A DNA stretch of 64,000 nt, from positions 3,658,001 to 3,722,000 of the forward strand of contig OY969553.1 in the NCBI GenBank assembly GCA_963700925.1. The letters are read 5' to 3'. Positions 9,387-16,923 of this stretch are shown here, piece by piece. The notes under the pieces are model-generated. The model saw nothing but the letters and a program-made list of their open reading frames with translations, was not told where the DNA came from and ran no database searches. Source of the stretch: CAWJMD01 sp963700925 (GTDB taxonomy: Bacteria > Actinomycetota > Actinomycetes > Actinomycetales > CAWJMD01). The position numbers and the translations under genes are program-made. The stretch's first letter is position 1; the number at the start of each line of letters is the position of its first letter.

Positions 9387-10214
9387 ATGGCGAACTTCAC
9401 CGCCGCTGACATCAAGGCGCTGCGCGAGCAGACCGGATCCGGGATGCTCGACGTCAAGAAGGCCCTCGAAGAGGCCGACGGCGACCGCACCAAGGCGGTC
9501 GAGATCCTGCGCGTCAAGGGCCTCAAGGGCGTGACCAAGCGCGAGGGCCGCAGCGCCTCCGACGGTCTCGTGGCCGCCCACGTCGACAACGGCGTCGGCA
9601 CCCTCGTAGAGGTCAACTGCGAGACCGACTTCGTCGCCAAGAGCAGCAAGTTCGTGGAGCTGGCCCAGCGCGTCCTCGACCAGGCCGTCGCCTCCGGCGC
9701 GTCGGATCTCGACGCGCTCCTGGCGTCGAAGGTCGGCGACGAGACGCTCGCCGACGTCGTCACGAACGCGGCGGCGACGCTGGGCGAGAAGATCGAGGTG
9801 CGTCGGGTGGCGCGGGTCGAGGGCGCGAAGGTGTCCGCGTACCTGCACCGCACGAACCCAGACCTGCCGGCCCAGATCGGCGTGCTCGTGGCCACGAGCA
9901 GCGACGCCGGCGACATCGGCAAGGACGTTGCGATGCACGCTGCCGCGATGTCGCCGATCTTCCTCACTCGTGACGAGGTGCCCGCGGAGACGGTGGAGAG
10001 CGAGCGCCGCATCGCCGAGGAGACGGCCCGCGAGGAGGGCAAGCCCGAGCAGGCGCTGTCCAAGATCGTCCAGGGACGCGTCAACTCGTACTTCAAGGAC
10101 AACGTGCTGCTCGACCAGCCGTTCGCGAAGGACCCGAAGAAGAGCGTCGCCAAGGTCCTCGACGAGGCCGGCACGTCCATCACGCAGTTCGCACGGTTCC
10201 GCGTCGGTAGCTGA
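9387..10214 (+). CDS. tsf: translation elongation factor Ts
   Basis: 275 residues. EF-Ts is the guanine nucleotide exchange factor that recycles EF-Tu-GDP. The N-terminal UBA-like domain has the signature MANFTAADIKALREQTGSGM and is followed by VKGLKGVTKREGRSASDG. The core contains ETDFVAKSSKF, the TDFV motif that inserts into EF-Tu. ATG 9387 fits the family N-terminus and a purine-rich Shine-Dalgarno region. The gene sits 66 bp after rpsB, separated by a perfect palindrome. Confidence 0.97.
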   Translation: MANFTAADIKALREQTGSGMLDVKKALEEADGDRTKAVEILRVKGLKGVTKREGRSASDGLVAAHVDNGVGTLVEVNCETDFVAKSSKFVELAQRVLDQAVASGASDLDALLASKVGDETLADVVTNAAATLGEKIEVRRVARVEGAKVSAYLHRTNPDLPAQIGVLVATSSDAGDIGKDVAMHAAAMSPIFLTRDEVPAETVESERRIAEETAREEGKPEQALSKIVQGRVNSYFKDNVLLDQPFAKDPKKSVAKVLDEAGTSITQFARFRVGS

Positions 10215-10235
10215 CTGCCCGCGAACCTGTTTCAC

Positions 10236-10273
10236 GCACGCCCCGCCCCCCGATGCAAGGTGGCGGGGCGTGC
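10236..10273 (+). terminator. strong stem-loop after tsf
   Basis: Perfect 12-bp arms (GCACGCCCCGCC and its complement) around a 14-nt loop, 22 bp after the tsf stop. It separates the rpsB-tsf transcript from pyrH and has no T-tract. Confidence 0.72.
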
Positions 10274-10424
10274 TCGCGCTCTGTCACCGTCCCACCCTGC
10301 TCGGCCTGCGAAGGGGTGACGAGGCCCACGTTCTTCGCTGAGCCGAGCCGGGGCGTGAGACGTCACGTGCCTGGATGCGGCAGACTCAGGGCGGCCAACC
10401 GGCCGACGAGAGGAGCACCACCGC

Positions 10425-11219
10425 GTGTCAACCAGCGAGGCCACTGCACCAGACCGGATCTCCGTCCGCCCTGCTGACGCTCGAGACCAGGTCGACGAGA
10501 CGCCGAAACCACGCTTCCGCAGGGTGGTGCTCAAGCTGTCGGGGGAGACGTTCGGCGGAGGCAGCGTCGGGGTCGACCCCGACGTGGTGGCCGACATCGC
10601 GCGGGAGATCGCGCAGGCCGTTTCCGAGGGCACGCAGGTGGCCGTGGTGGTCGGCGGCGGCAACTTCTTCCGGGGTGCAGAGCTCTCGCAGCGGGGGATG
10701 GACCGGTCGCGGGCCGACTACATGGGAATGCTCGGGACGGTGATGAACTGCCTGGCGCTGCAGGACTTCCTCGAGCAGGCGGGCGTCGACACGAGGGTGC
10801 AGACGGCGATCACGATGGGGCAGGTCGCCGAGCCGTACATCCCGCGCCGCGCCATCCGGCACCTCGAGAAGGGACGCGTGGTCATCTTCGGGGCCGGCGC
10901 CGGGCTTCCGTTCTTCTCCACCGACACGGTCGCCGCACAGCGCGCCCTCGAGGTGAAGGCGGACGTGGTGCTGATGGCCAAGAACGGCGTTGACGGGGTC
11001 TACACGGCCGACCCGCGCCTCGACCCGGATGCACAGAAGCTCGACGTGGTGACGTACGACCAGGCGCTCCAGCAAGGTCTCCAGGTGGTCGACGCGACCG
11101 CCTTCAGCCTGTGCATGGCGAACCGCCTGCCGATGATCGTCTTCGCCATGCAGGGTGAGGGAAATGTGGCCGCAGCCGTCAGGGGTGAGAGGATCGGCAC
11201 GCTGGTCACTGCCGACTGA
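10425..11219 (+). CDS. pyrH: UMP kinase
   Basis: 264 residues, of the bacterial hexameric amino-acid-kinase type that phosphorylates UMP to UDP with ATP. The motifs RRVVLKLSGETFGG, VVVGGGNFFRG (phosphate binding), MGMLGTVMNCLALQD and FGAGAGLPFFSTDTVAAQRALE are intact. There is a ~30-residue N-terminal extension before the kinase fold, as in many actinobacteria. The GTG start has GAGAGGA about 10 nt upstream. It is followed by frr in the usual pyrH-frr arrangement and probably has its own promoter in the 10274-10424 gap. Confidence 0.97.
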   Translation: MSTSEATAPDRISVRPADARDQVDETPKPRFRRVVLKLSGETFGGGSVGVDPDVVADIAREIAQAVSEGTQVAVVVGGGNFFRGAELSQRGMDRSRADYMGMLGTVMNCLALQDFLEQAGVDTRVQTAITMGQVAEPYIPRRAIRHLEKGRVVIFGAGAGLPFFSTDTVAAQRALEVKADVVLMAKNGVDGVYTADPRLDPDAQKLDVVTYDQALQQGLQVVDATAFSLCMANRLPMIVFAMQGEGNVAAAVRGERIGTLVTAD

Positions 11220-11326
11220 CGTCGGTCTGCCCAGCCCGCGACCACCCGGCCGTCCCGAGCGGCGGACCCCGGTACAGCACTGGACGCCGACCACGGTCGC
11301 AGCGTCACGAAACGAAGGAGCCAGCC

Positions 11327-11884
11327 GTGATCGACGAGACCCTCTTCGAGGCCGAGGAGAAGATGGACAAGGCCGTCGAAGTCGCCAAGGAGGACTTCGC
11401 CGGGATTCGCACCGGACGGGCGAACGCCGGCATGTTCGCCAAGATCATGGTCGACTACTACGGCGCGCCGACCCCGCTGCAGACGCTGGCCTCGTTCCAG
11501 ATTCCCGAGGCGCGCACCATCCTCGTGACGCCGTTCGACAAGCAGTCGATGAACGAGGTCGAGAAGGCGCTGCGTGAGTCGGACCTCGGGGTGAACCCGT
11601 CCAACGACGGCAACACGATCCGCGTCATGCTCCCCTCCCTGACCGAGGAACGCCGCAAGGACTACATCAAGCTGGCTCGTCACAAGGGCGAGGACGCGAA
11701 GATCGCGATCCGCAACATCCGCCGCAAGGCCAAGGAGGAGCTGGACCGCATCAGCAAGGACGGCGAGGCCGGCGAGGACGACGTGAACCGGGCCGAGAAG
11801 GAGCTCGAGGCCCTCACCAAGAAGCACGTCGACAACGTCGACGAGGTGTTGAAGGGCAAGGAAGCCGAGCTGCTCGAGGTCTGA
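11327..11884 (+). CDS. frr: ribosome recycling factor
   Basis: 185 residues, the normal length. RRF, with EF-G, splits post-termination ribosomes. Hallmarks are the N-terminal helix with IRTGRANAGMF, the YYGAPTPLQTLASF turn and the LTEERRKDYIKLARHKGEDAKIAIRNIRRKAKE helices of the long helical bundle. GAAGGAG precedes the GTG start by 7 nt. It sits between pyrH and cdsA. Confidence 0.97.
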   Translation: MIDETLFEAEEKMDKAVEVAKEDFAGIRTGRANAGMFAKIMVDYYGAPTPLQTLASFQIPEARTILVTPFDKQSMNEVEKALRESDLGVNPSNDGNTIRVMLPSLTEERRKDYIKLARHKGEDAKIAIRNIRRKAKEELDRISKDGEAGEDDVNRAEKELEALTKKHVDNVDEVLKGKEAELLEV

Positions 11885-11939
11885 ACCCGGGCGGGCAGCA
11901 CGATGCCCAGCCGACCAACGACCCCGGAGGGAGAAGTCC

Positions 11940-13793
11940 GTGCCCGGACCCAGCGACGGCCACCGCGGCTCCCCTGGCGCCACGGACGAGGACTTCGAAG
12001 TCGAGGTGTCCTACGGCTCGCGGCGTGAGCGCCGCGAGGCCGAGCGTGAGGCGGTCGAGCGTGACGCCGCTGCGCTACGCGCGATCCAGGAGCGTGGACA
12101 GCGGGAGCTGGATGCCAATGCCTTGGAGCGGCAGTCAATTCCCGAACCTGAACCCCGACGCGAGCCCCGGACCCCTGCACCCGACCCGCAGCCCGGCCCA
12201 CGTGCACGTGAGCGTGTGCGGATGCCGGAGCGAGAGCCTGCGTCGTCACGCCTGAGGGGCGCCTCGACGACTCCAGCTGCGCCGGCCAGCCGTCCGCCGG
12301 CATCGCCCTACAGCGCCCCGCGTGCCGTCCCCCGGACGACGTTCCGCCCGCGCGCTGCCGCGCAGCCGTCCGTCGAGCCCACCGAACAGTCGGTGGAGCG
12401 CCCGGTCGAGCAGCCGGCGGAGCGCCCGGTCGAACGGCCGGTGGAGCGCCCGATCGAACAGCTGGCGGAGCGCCCGGTCGAGCAGCCGGTGGAGCGCCCG
12501 GTCGAACGACCGGTGGAGCGCCCGGCCGTGCAGCCTGCGCAGCGTCCGGTCGAGCAGCGTTGGGAACGCCCGGTCGAGCGGCCGACCGAGCCACGCGAGC
12601 TCCTCGAGCCGCGGCCCGTCGAGCCGGTGGTGCGGCGACCTGCCGAGCGGCCGGTCGAACGTCCCGTCGAACGGCCTGAGGACCAACCCCCGGCCAGCTT
12701 GGACCCTTCGGTCGGTCCCGCGACCCAGCCGCTCGTTGTCCCTGGGGTCGAGCCGTCGGTGCCGTCAACTCGCCCCATCACGCCGCCCCCTGACCACGAT
12801 TCGCCGCCTGCTCGCGCCGGACTGGCGCCCCCTGACGGTGTGACCGAACCGCAGGTCGCGGCGCCGGCACCAGAGGAGGTGGCGGTCGCGGCGTCGGCGA
12901 TGCCCGTCCCGACCGGGGCGCGTCCCGGGGAGCCCAGCCGCCGTGCGAGACGGGAAGAGCAGGTCTCGGCGCCGGCACCGTCGCGCGCCGGACGCAACCT
13001 GCCGGCCGCGATCGGTGTGGGCCTGGGGCTGGGGATCGTCGTGGCGGCGTCCCTCTTCATCCGCAAGGAGGCCTTCGTCGCGGTCGTCGCGGTGGCGCTG
13101 TGCATCGCGGTTTGGGAGCTCGGAAAGGCTTTCGCTGCACGGCGTATCGCCGTGCCGGTCGTTCCGATCCTCGTCGGCACGGTCGGCATGCAGGTGTCGG
13201 CCTACTGGGGTGGCCAGGAGGCGTTGCTGGTCGCCTTCGTGCTGACCTCGCTGGGTCTGCTGCTGTGGCGGGTCCTCGACGGGGTCGAGGGCGCGGTCCG
13301 CGACGTCGCCGCCGGCGTCTTCACCTCGGCGTACGGGCCGTTCCTGGCCGGGTTCGCGGTCCTGATGCTCGCCGCGCCCGACGGGGCGTGGCGCATCTTC
13401 ACCTTTCTCATCGTCGCGATCTGCAGCGACGTGGGCGGGTTGGTGTTCGGCGTGCTGTGGGGTCGGCACCCGATGGCCCCGTCCGTGAGCCCGAAGAAGT
13501 CGTGGGAGGGGTTCGCCGGTTCTGCCCTGTTCAGCATGGCCGGTGGCGTCGTGGCGGTCGTGTACACGTTGGACGGTCCGTGGTGGGCCGGCCTCGTCGT
13601 CGGGGTCACCGCGGTGATCACCGCAACCGTGGGCGACCTGTCCGAGTCGCTGCTCAAGCGCGACCTGGGCATCAAGGACATGGGCTCCCTGCTGCCGGGC
13701 CACGGCGGCATCATGGACAGGCTCGACTCCCTGCTGCCGACGGCGCCCGTCATGTACCTGCTGCTGACCCTGCTCGTCCCTGTCGCCGCCTGA
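11940..13793 (+). CDS. cdsA: phosphatidate cytidylyltransferase with long Pro/Glu/Arg repeat N-terminus
   Basis: 617 residues, about twice the family length. The C-terminal ~280 residues are the membrane enzyme that makes CDP-diacylglycerol from phosphatidate and CTP. Several hydrophobic helices are followed by SDVGGLVFGVLWGRHPMAPSVSPKKSWEG, and the CDS signature is present in KDMGSLLPGHGGIMDRLDSL. The N-terminal ~330 residues are hydrophilic and disordered, with acidic/arginine heptad-like stretches (ERREAEREAVERDAAALR) and an RPVE-rich repeat. The tail is probably cytosolic. GGAGGG lies 5-10 nt before GTG 11940. The extension is unusually long but in frame throughout. Confidence 0.93.
   Translation: MPGPSDGHRGSPGATDEDFEVEVSYGSRRERREAEREAVERDAAALRAIQERGQRELDANALERQSIPEPEPRREPRTPAPDPQPGPRARERVRMPEREPASSRLRGASTTPAAPASRPPASPYSAPRAVPRTTFRPRAAAQPSVEPTEQSVERPVEQPAERPVERPVERPIEQLAERPVEQPVERPVERPVERPAVQPAQRPVEQRWERPVERPTEPRELLEPRPVEPVVRRPAERPVERPVERPEDQPPASLDPSVGPATQPLVVPGVEPSVPSTRPITPPPDHDSPPARAGLAPPDGVTEPQVAAPAPEEVAVAASAMPVPTGARPGEPSRRARREEQVSAPAPSRAGRNLPAAIGVGLGLGIVVAASLFIRKEAFVAVVAVALCIAVWELGKAFAARRIAVPVVPILVGTVGMQVSAYWGGQEALLVAFVLTSLGLLLWRVLDGVEGAVRDVAAGVFTSAYGPFLAGFAVLMLAAPDGAWRIFTFLIVAICSDVGGLVFGVLWGRHPMAPSVSPKKSWEGFAGSALFSMAGGVVAVVYTLDGPWWAGLVVGVTAVITATVGDLSESLLKRDLGIKDMGSLLPGHGGIMDRLDSLLPTAPVMYLLLTLLVPVAA
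12391..12680 (+). repeat. 12-bp-period repeat coding for RPVE units in cdsA
   Basis: Imperfect tandem units such as CGGTGGAGCGCC and CGGTCGAGCAGC encode about 20 four-residue blocks (RPVE, QPVE, RPAE). Units are more diverged than those in rpsB. Confidence 0.8.
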
Positions 13794-13832
13794 ACCGGCC
13801 CCCTTGCTGTGAGTGGGAGGATGGAGCCCGTC

Positions 13833-14993
13833 ATGACGTCATCCGAACCACTGCCCACGCCGCCCCCTCCCGGCCAGTTGGTGTTCACCGCACCGCGCCG
13901 GGCCAAGCCTCCGCGTCACCTCGCCGACCTCGCCCTCGACGAGCGGGTGGCCGCCGTCCGCGACCTGGGGATGCCAGGGTTCCGCGCGAAGCAGCTGTCG
14001 ACGCACTACTTCGAGCGACTCGTCGACGATCCCGCGAAGATGACCGACCTGCCCGCCGGCGAGCGCAGCGGGATGGTCGCCGACCTGCTGCCGTCGCTCC
14101 TGACCGAGATCCGCTCGATGGAGGCCGACCGCGGCGCCACGGTGAAGACGCTCTGGCGCCTGCACGACGGGGCGCTCGTCGAGTCCGTGCTGATGCGCTA
14201 CCCGGGCCGCGTCACCCTCTGCGTGTCGAGCCAGGCCGGGTGCGGCATGAACTGCCCCTTCTGCGCGACCGGCCAGGCGGGTCTGACCCGCAACATGTCG
14301 ACGGCGGAGATCGTCGAGCAAGTCGTCCGGGCCGCGCGCTCGCTCGCGCACGGCGACATCGCGGGTGGTGCCGTCGAGACGCCGCTGCGGGTCAGCAACG
14401 TCGTGTTCATGGGGATGGGTGAGGCGCTGGCCAACTACAAGGCCGCCATCGGCGCCATCAGGCGGCTCACCGAGCCCCCGCCGTCGGGCCTCGGCATGTC
14501 GGCTCGTGGCATCACGATGTCGACGGTCGGGCTCGTGCCCGCGATCGACAAGCTCGCCATGGAAGGCATCCCCGTCACCCTCGCCCTGAGCCTGCACGCC
14601 CCCGACGACGAGCTCCGCGACGAGCTGGTGCCGATCAACACACGATGGAAGGTGGGGGAGGCCCTCGACGCCGCCCGCCGCTACTTCGACACGACCGGGC
14701 GGCGCGTCAGCATCGAGTACGCGCTGATCCGCGACATCAACGACCAGGCCTGGCGCGCCGACCTGCTGGGCACCGAGCTGAACCGGCGTGGACGGGGATG
14801 GGTGCACGTGAACCCGATCCCGCTCAACCCGACTCCGGGTTCGAAGTGGACGGCGTCCGACCCGCTCGTTGAGCGCACGTTCGTCGAGCGGCTGCGCGCG
14901 CACGGCGTACCGACCACGGTTCGCGACACTCGCGGACGCGACATCGACGGGGCCTGTGGCCAGCTCGCCGCAGCAGACGGTAGGGGAGAATGA
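13833..14993 (+). CDS. rlmN: 23S rRNA (adenine2503-C2)-methyltransferase, radical SAM
   Basis: 386 residues from ATG 13833, chosen because GGGAGG lies 12 nt upstream and an in-frame ATG at 13821 would leave no spacing. The radical-SAM cluster motif is CGMNCPFC (CxxxCxxC). NVVFMGMGEALANY, LALSLHAPDDELRDELVPIN and the C-terminal substrate Cys in RDTRGRDIDGACGQL are all present. RlmN methylates A2503 of 23S rRNA and A37 of some tRNAs. Its TGA overlaps the ATG of the DivIVA-domain gene. Confidence 0.96.
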   Translation: MTSSEPLPTPPPPGQLVFTAPRRAKPPRHLADLALDERVAAVRDLGMPGFRAKQLSTHYFERLVDDPAKMTDLPAGERSGMVADLLPSLLTEIRSMEADRGATVKTLWRLHDGALVESVLMRYPGRVTLCVSSQAGCGMNCPFCATGQAGLTRNMSTAEIVEQVVRAARSLAHGDIAGGAVETPLRVSNVVFMGMGEALANYKAAIGAIRRLTEPPPSGLGMSARGITMSTVGLVPAIDKLAMEGIPVTLALSLHAPDDELRDELVPINTRWKVGEALDAARRYFDTTGRRVSIEYALIRDINDQAWRADLLGTELNRRGRGWVHVNPIPLNPTPGSKWTASDPLVERTFVERLRAHGVPTTVRDTRGRDIDGACGQLAAADGRGE

Positions 14994-15562
14994 CGGCCGT
15001 GACGACGTTCCCGCGGGTGTCCCGCACCGCGAAGGGGTATGACGTCGACGAGGTCGACGACTTCTTCGACGAGGCGCGTGAGTCGTACGAGAAGGGTGGC
15101 CCGGGCCCGTCGGGGCGCCGCCTCAGCGCTGCCGAGGTGCGAAGGGTCGCCTTCTCGCTCAAGCGCGGCGGATACGACGTTCACGAGGTCGACGCCGCAC
15201 TCGACCGGCTCGAGGACGCCGTCGCCTCGAGAGAGCGAGAGCGGCTGATCGCGCACGGGGGCGACGAGGCGCTGATCAGCGAGCTGACCCGGCGGGCCGC
15301 CACGCTGCAGGGGCGGCTGGACCGGCCTGCGGGACAGCGCTTCTCGCGCGGAGAGAAGCGGCTGGAGATGACGTACGACATCGAGGACGTCGACCACCTG
15401 TGCGAGAAGCTGGCCCACTACTTCTCCGACGGTCAGGAGATGTCGGCCGACGAGGTTCGGCGGGCGGTCTTCCGGACGCGTTGGGGCCGTAGCGGGTACC
15501 GCGAGCCCGAGGTGGACGCGTTCCTCGACCGGGCCGTCGAGATCATGGTGGCGGTGGACTGA
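14990..15562 (+). CDS. DivIVA-domain repeat protein
   Basis: 190 residues starting in a 4-bp overlap with rlmN. Three short DivIVA-like segments can be seen: FPRVSRTAKGYDVDEVDDFFDEA, RVAFSLKRGGYDVHEVDAALDRLEDA and AVFRTRWGRSGYREPEVDAFLDRAVEIM. Each has the (G)Y(D/E)xxEVDxFLD pattern. DivIVA segments bind curved membrane or polar complexes in actinobacteria; this one lacks the long coiled coil of Wag31 and may be an accessory polar protein. Its 3' end overlaps the convergent EEP gene by 20 bp. Confidence 0.85.
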   Translation: MTAVTTFPRVSRTAKGYDVDEVDDFFDEARESYEKGGPGPSGRRLSAAEVRRVAFSLKRGGYDVHEVDAALDRLEDAVASRERERLIAHGGDEALISELTRRAATLQGRLDRPAGQRFSRGEKRLEMTYDIEDVDHLCEKLAHYFSDGQEMSADEVRRAVFRTRWGRSGYREPEVDAFLDRAVEIMVAVD

Positions 15563-16439
15563 AGGTCGGCGTCGCCGCGAGGTCGACCCGCACCCCGGCG
15601 TGGTCGGACGGCCACACCCCGTCGACGGCGGCCGTGCCCACCAGGCCGACCGACCGGACCGCGCCGAGCCCGTGCCCCGTGCTGAGCCCGACGAGCACGT
15701 GGTCGACGCGGGCGTCGGGGTTGCCCTCGACGATGTAGGCGTTCTCCCGCCGCCAGGTCCAGCCCGGGTCTGCGTGCTCGGCGAACCGCCACGCGTCCAT
15801 CAGCACCAGCCCGTCGGCCGCTGGTGCAGTGGCGAGACCGCTGAGCAGGCGGACCTCGTCCGAGTCGGCCTCGGCGTTGAGGTCGCCCGTGACCACGGGC
15901 GGAAAGGTCATGCCTGCTGGACCGGCGCGCTCGGTCGCGCGCGCCACCAACGACGCGGCGAGCTCCGCGACGACGCCCACCTGCTGGACTCGTACAGCTG
16001 ACTGCGCAGGATCCGACGTGAGGTGAGTCGTCACCACGGGCAGGGGGCCGGACGGGTGGTCGATCACGACGCCCAGCGCCGTCCGCCCGCTGTGTCCGCC
16101 CGCACCGTCGGGCAGCTCAGCCTCCTCGGCGTGCAGGTACGGCCAGCGACTCAGCACCGCGTTGCCGACGTCCACGTCATCGCCGTCCGCGCCAGCCCGG
16201 CGACGCCAGCGCTCGGGCTGTCGGTTCGGCGACCAGGCCACGTGCAGCCCCAGCATCTCTGCGAGCTGGACGCCGAGGTCGCGCGTAGGCGAGGCCCAGA
16301 CCTCCTGCAACGTCAGCAGATCCGGTGCCGCCTCCATCAGCACCGCCTCGATCGCCGCCTGGCGCTCACGCCACGGCCCGTAGCGCCACCACAGGTTCCA
16401 GGTCACGACGCGCAGGTTGCGTCCGGTCTCGTCAGTCAC
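15543..16439 (-). CDS. endonuclease/exonuclease/phosphatase (EEP) family protein
   Basis: 298 residues. Core EEP motifs are in order: VVTWNLWW (Asn), LLTLQEVW (metal-binding Glu), VVTGDLNAEADSDEV (Asp-Asn pair) and the terminal SDHAGV (catalytic His). Such enzymes hydrolyse phosphodiesters in nucleic acids, inositol phosphates or sphingomyelin, and the substrate cannot be told here. There is no signal peptide. The GTG start overlaps the end of the upstream PPOX gene by 8 bp, so both are on one transcript. Confidence 0.88.
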   Translation of the reverse strand: MTDETGRNLRVVTWNLWWRYGPWRERQAAIEAVLMEAAPDLLTLQEVWASPTRDLGVQLAEMLGLHVAWSPNRQPERWRRRAGADGDDVDVGNAVLSRWPYLHAEEAELPDGAGGHSGRTALGVVIDHPSGPLPVVTTHLTSDPAQSAVRVQQVGVVAELAASLVARATERAGPAGMTFPPVVTGDLNAEADSDEVRLLSGLATAPAADGLVLMDAWRFAEHADPGWTWRRENAYIVEGNPDARVDHVLVGLSTGHGLGAVRSVGLVGTAAVDGVWPSDHAGVRVDLAATPTFSPPPP

Positions 16440-16845
16440 CGCTCGCGACCCCCAGGGTGCTGTCGCCCATCACGCGGTCGACGTCGATGACGACGACCAC
16501 TCTTCGGGGGTTCGGACGGGGGACCCTGTACCGTCCGGCGTAGCGCCGCTCGGCCTCGACCACGTCGTCGGGGTCGGTCAGCACACGGGTCGGACCCTCG
16601 AGCGTGAGCCACCGCCGCCGGTCGACCTGGTTGACGGCGGCACGGCCTCCCCGGGCGGCGTTGCGCGCCTTCACCGACGGGCCACTGGTGATCACCCGCA
16701 CGAGGTGCGCCTCCTCGTCCCAGGTGAAGCCGACTGGCACCAGGTGGGGCGAGCCATCGGCGCGAAGCGTTGCGAGAGTGGACAGATGCCGCTCGCGCAG
16801 GAACTCGAGAGCGAGTTCGGGAAGAGCGCCGGGGTCCATCCGCAT
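16432..16845 (-). CDS. PPOX-fold (pyridoxamine 5'-phosphate oxidase-like) F420/FMN-binding protein
   Basis: 137 residues from ATG 16845. The pattern LRERHLSTLATLRADGSPHLVPVGFTWD, then KARNAARGGRAAVNQVD and a GPTRVL strand, is that of the split-barrel family with many F420-dependent reductases in actinobacteria. The cofactor is not certain from sequence. The gene is divergent from the acyl-CoA synthetase with 78 bp between the starts and overlaps the EEP gene downstream. Confidence 0.87.
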   Translation of the reverse strand: MRMDPGALPELALEFLRERHLSTLATLRADGSPHLVPVGFTWDEEAHLVRVITSGPSVKARNAARGGRAAVNQVDRRRWLTLEGPTRVLTDPDDVVEAERRYAGRYRVPRPNPRRVVVVIDVDRVMGDSTLGVASGD

Positions 16846-16923
16846 GGCACCACCCTGCCAGCCGCGCCGGATCGTACCGACGGGGGCGTGCAGACACCCG
16901 GTGGGCGCGGCAGGATGCCCGGT

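Noticed and set aside
8061..10235. 724-residue minus-strand open frame opposite rpsB and tsf
   Set aside because: It mirrors the codon bias of the two ribosomal genes; composition is low-complexity and no domain appears. Same for the long frame at 50965-54573 opposite kgd.
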